The notes under the pieces were generated by a model that did not search any database, was not told the origin of the DNA, and saw only the letters and a list, made by a program, of their open reading frames with translations. 15,630 nt of DNA. Origin: an uncultured Peptococcaceae bacterium (GTDB taxonomy: Bacteria > Bacillota > Peptococcia > Peptococcales > Peptococcaceae). The translations under genes were made by a program, and so were the position numbers. Within the stretch, counting starts at the first letter, position 1, and each line of letters starts with the position of its first letter. Location: the NCBI GenBank assembly GCA_900556545.1, contig USPE01000018.1:1-15630 (forward strand), given 5' to 3'. Shown here one piece after another: positions 15,503-15,630 of this stretch.

Positions 15503-15630
15503 TTACTGTTTTTCTGTTATTTCCAACAAACGCCCACAAATATCGCCACAACTACCAAGATTGTTAAAAACCTCTGCCCAAATGTTGTCATCCAATCCCA
15601 CTCCTTCTTCCGCACAGCAAATACAAAATA
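15503..15630 (-). CDS. C-terminal end of an unidentified Cys-containing protein (partial)
   Basis: An open minus-strand frame enters from the right edge and stops at 15503-15505, giving 41 visible residues. They begin FCICCAEEGVGLDD, continue IWAEVFNNLGSCGDICGRLL and end EITEKQ. Five Cys lie in CxCC and CxxxC arrangements. I do not recognise the family. It may be a real gene because it is followed by a terminator-like hairpin. The visible part has no diagnostic motif. Metal or disulfide binding is possible but unproven. Confidence 0.45.
   Translation of the reverse strand, partial: FCICCAEEGVGLDDNIWAEVFNNLGSCGDICGRLLEITEKQ

Overview
This window looks like a chromosomal segment of an anaerobic, probably gut-associated member of the Bacillota. 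The evidence is strong AGGAG-type ribosome binding sites, AT-rich intergenic DNA, and soluble multi-PAS hybrid histidine kinases of the kind common in Clostridia and Negativicutes. I cannot name a genus from sequence alone.

Bases 1-1900 are an accessory, decayed stretch. They hold orphan hairpins, a 3-copy repeat around a perfect inverted repeat (243-303), and a frameshifted 5'-truncated gene fossil (523-889). They also hold a DinJ/YafQ-type toxin-antitoxin operon with a near-perfect promoter and a C-terminal helix-turn-helix remnant. The toxin gene is broken by a 4-bp tandem duplication (ATAC twice) that removes the second half of its active site.

Bases 1780-6200 carry two core genes, both on the minus strand: guaA (GMP synthase) and ftsK/spoIIIE (DNA translocase). 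Each has a clear terminator and its own -10 candidate. GuaA is unusual. About 90 residues of the N-terminal glutamine amidotransferase domain are missing in frame, including the catalytic Cys and the His/Glu dyad, while the ATP-pyrophosphatase and dimerisation domains look intact.

Bases 6260-15330 are one tightly packed minus-strand operon of four signalling genes. In transcription order they are a receiver/degenerate-GGDEF/EAL response regulator, a hybrid histidine kinase with an N-terminal NTF2/SnoaL-like domain and two receivers, a stand-alone HPt protein, and a second hybrid kinase with about six PAS-like modules and one receiver. Neither kinase carries its own HPt domain. The natural model is a branched phosphorelay in which two cytoplasmic sensors share one HPt protein and control the c-di-GMP phosphodiesterase encoded first in the operon. 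A promoter (TTGCAC, 17 bp, TGC-TACAAT) lies just upstream, and two hairpins follow the last gene.

At the right edge is the C-terminal end of an unidentified Cys-containing minus-strand protein, followed by its own terminator. I see no rRNA, tRNA, CRISPR array or intact insertion sequence.
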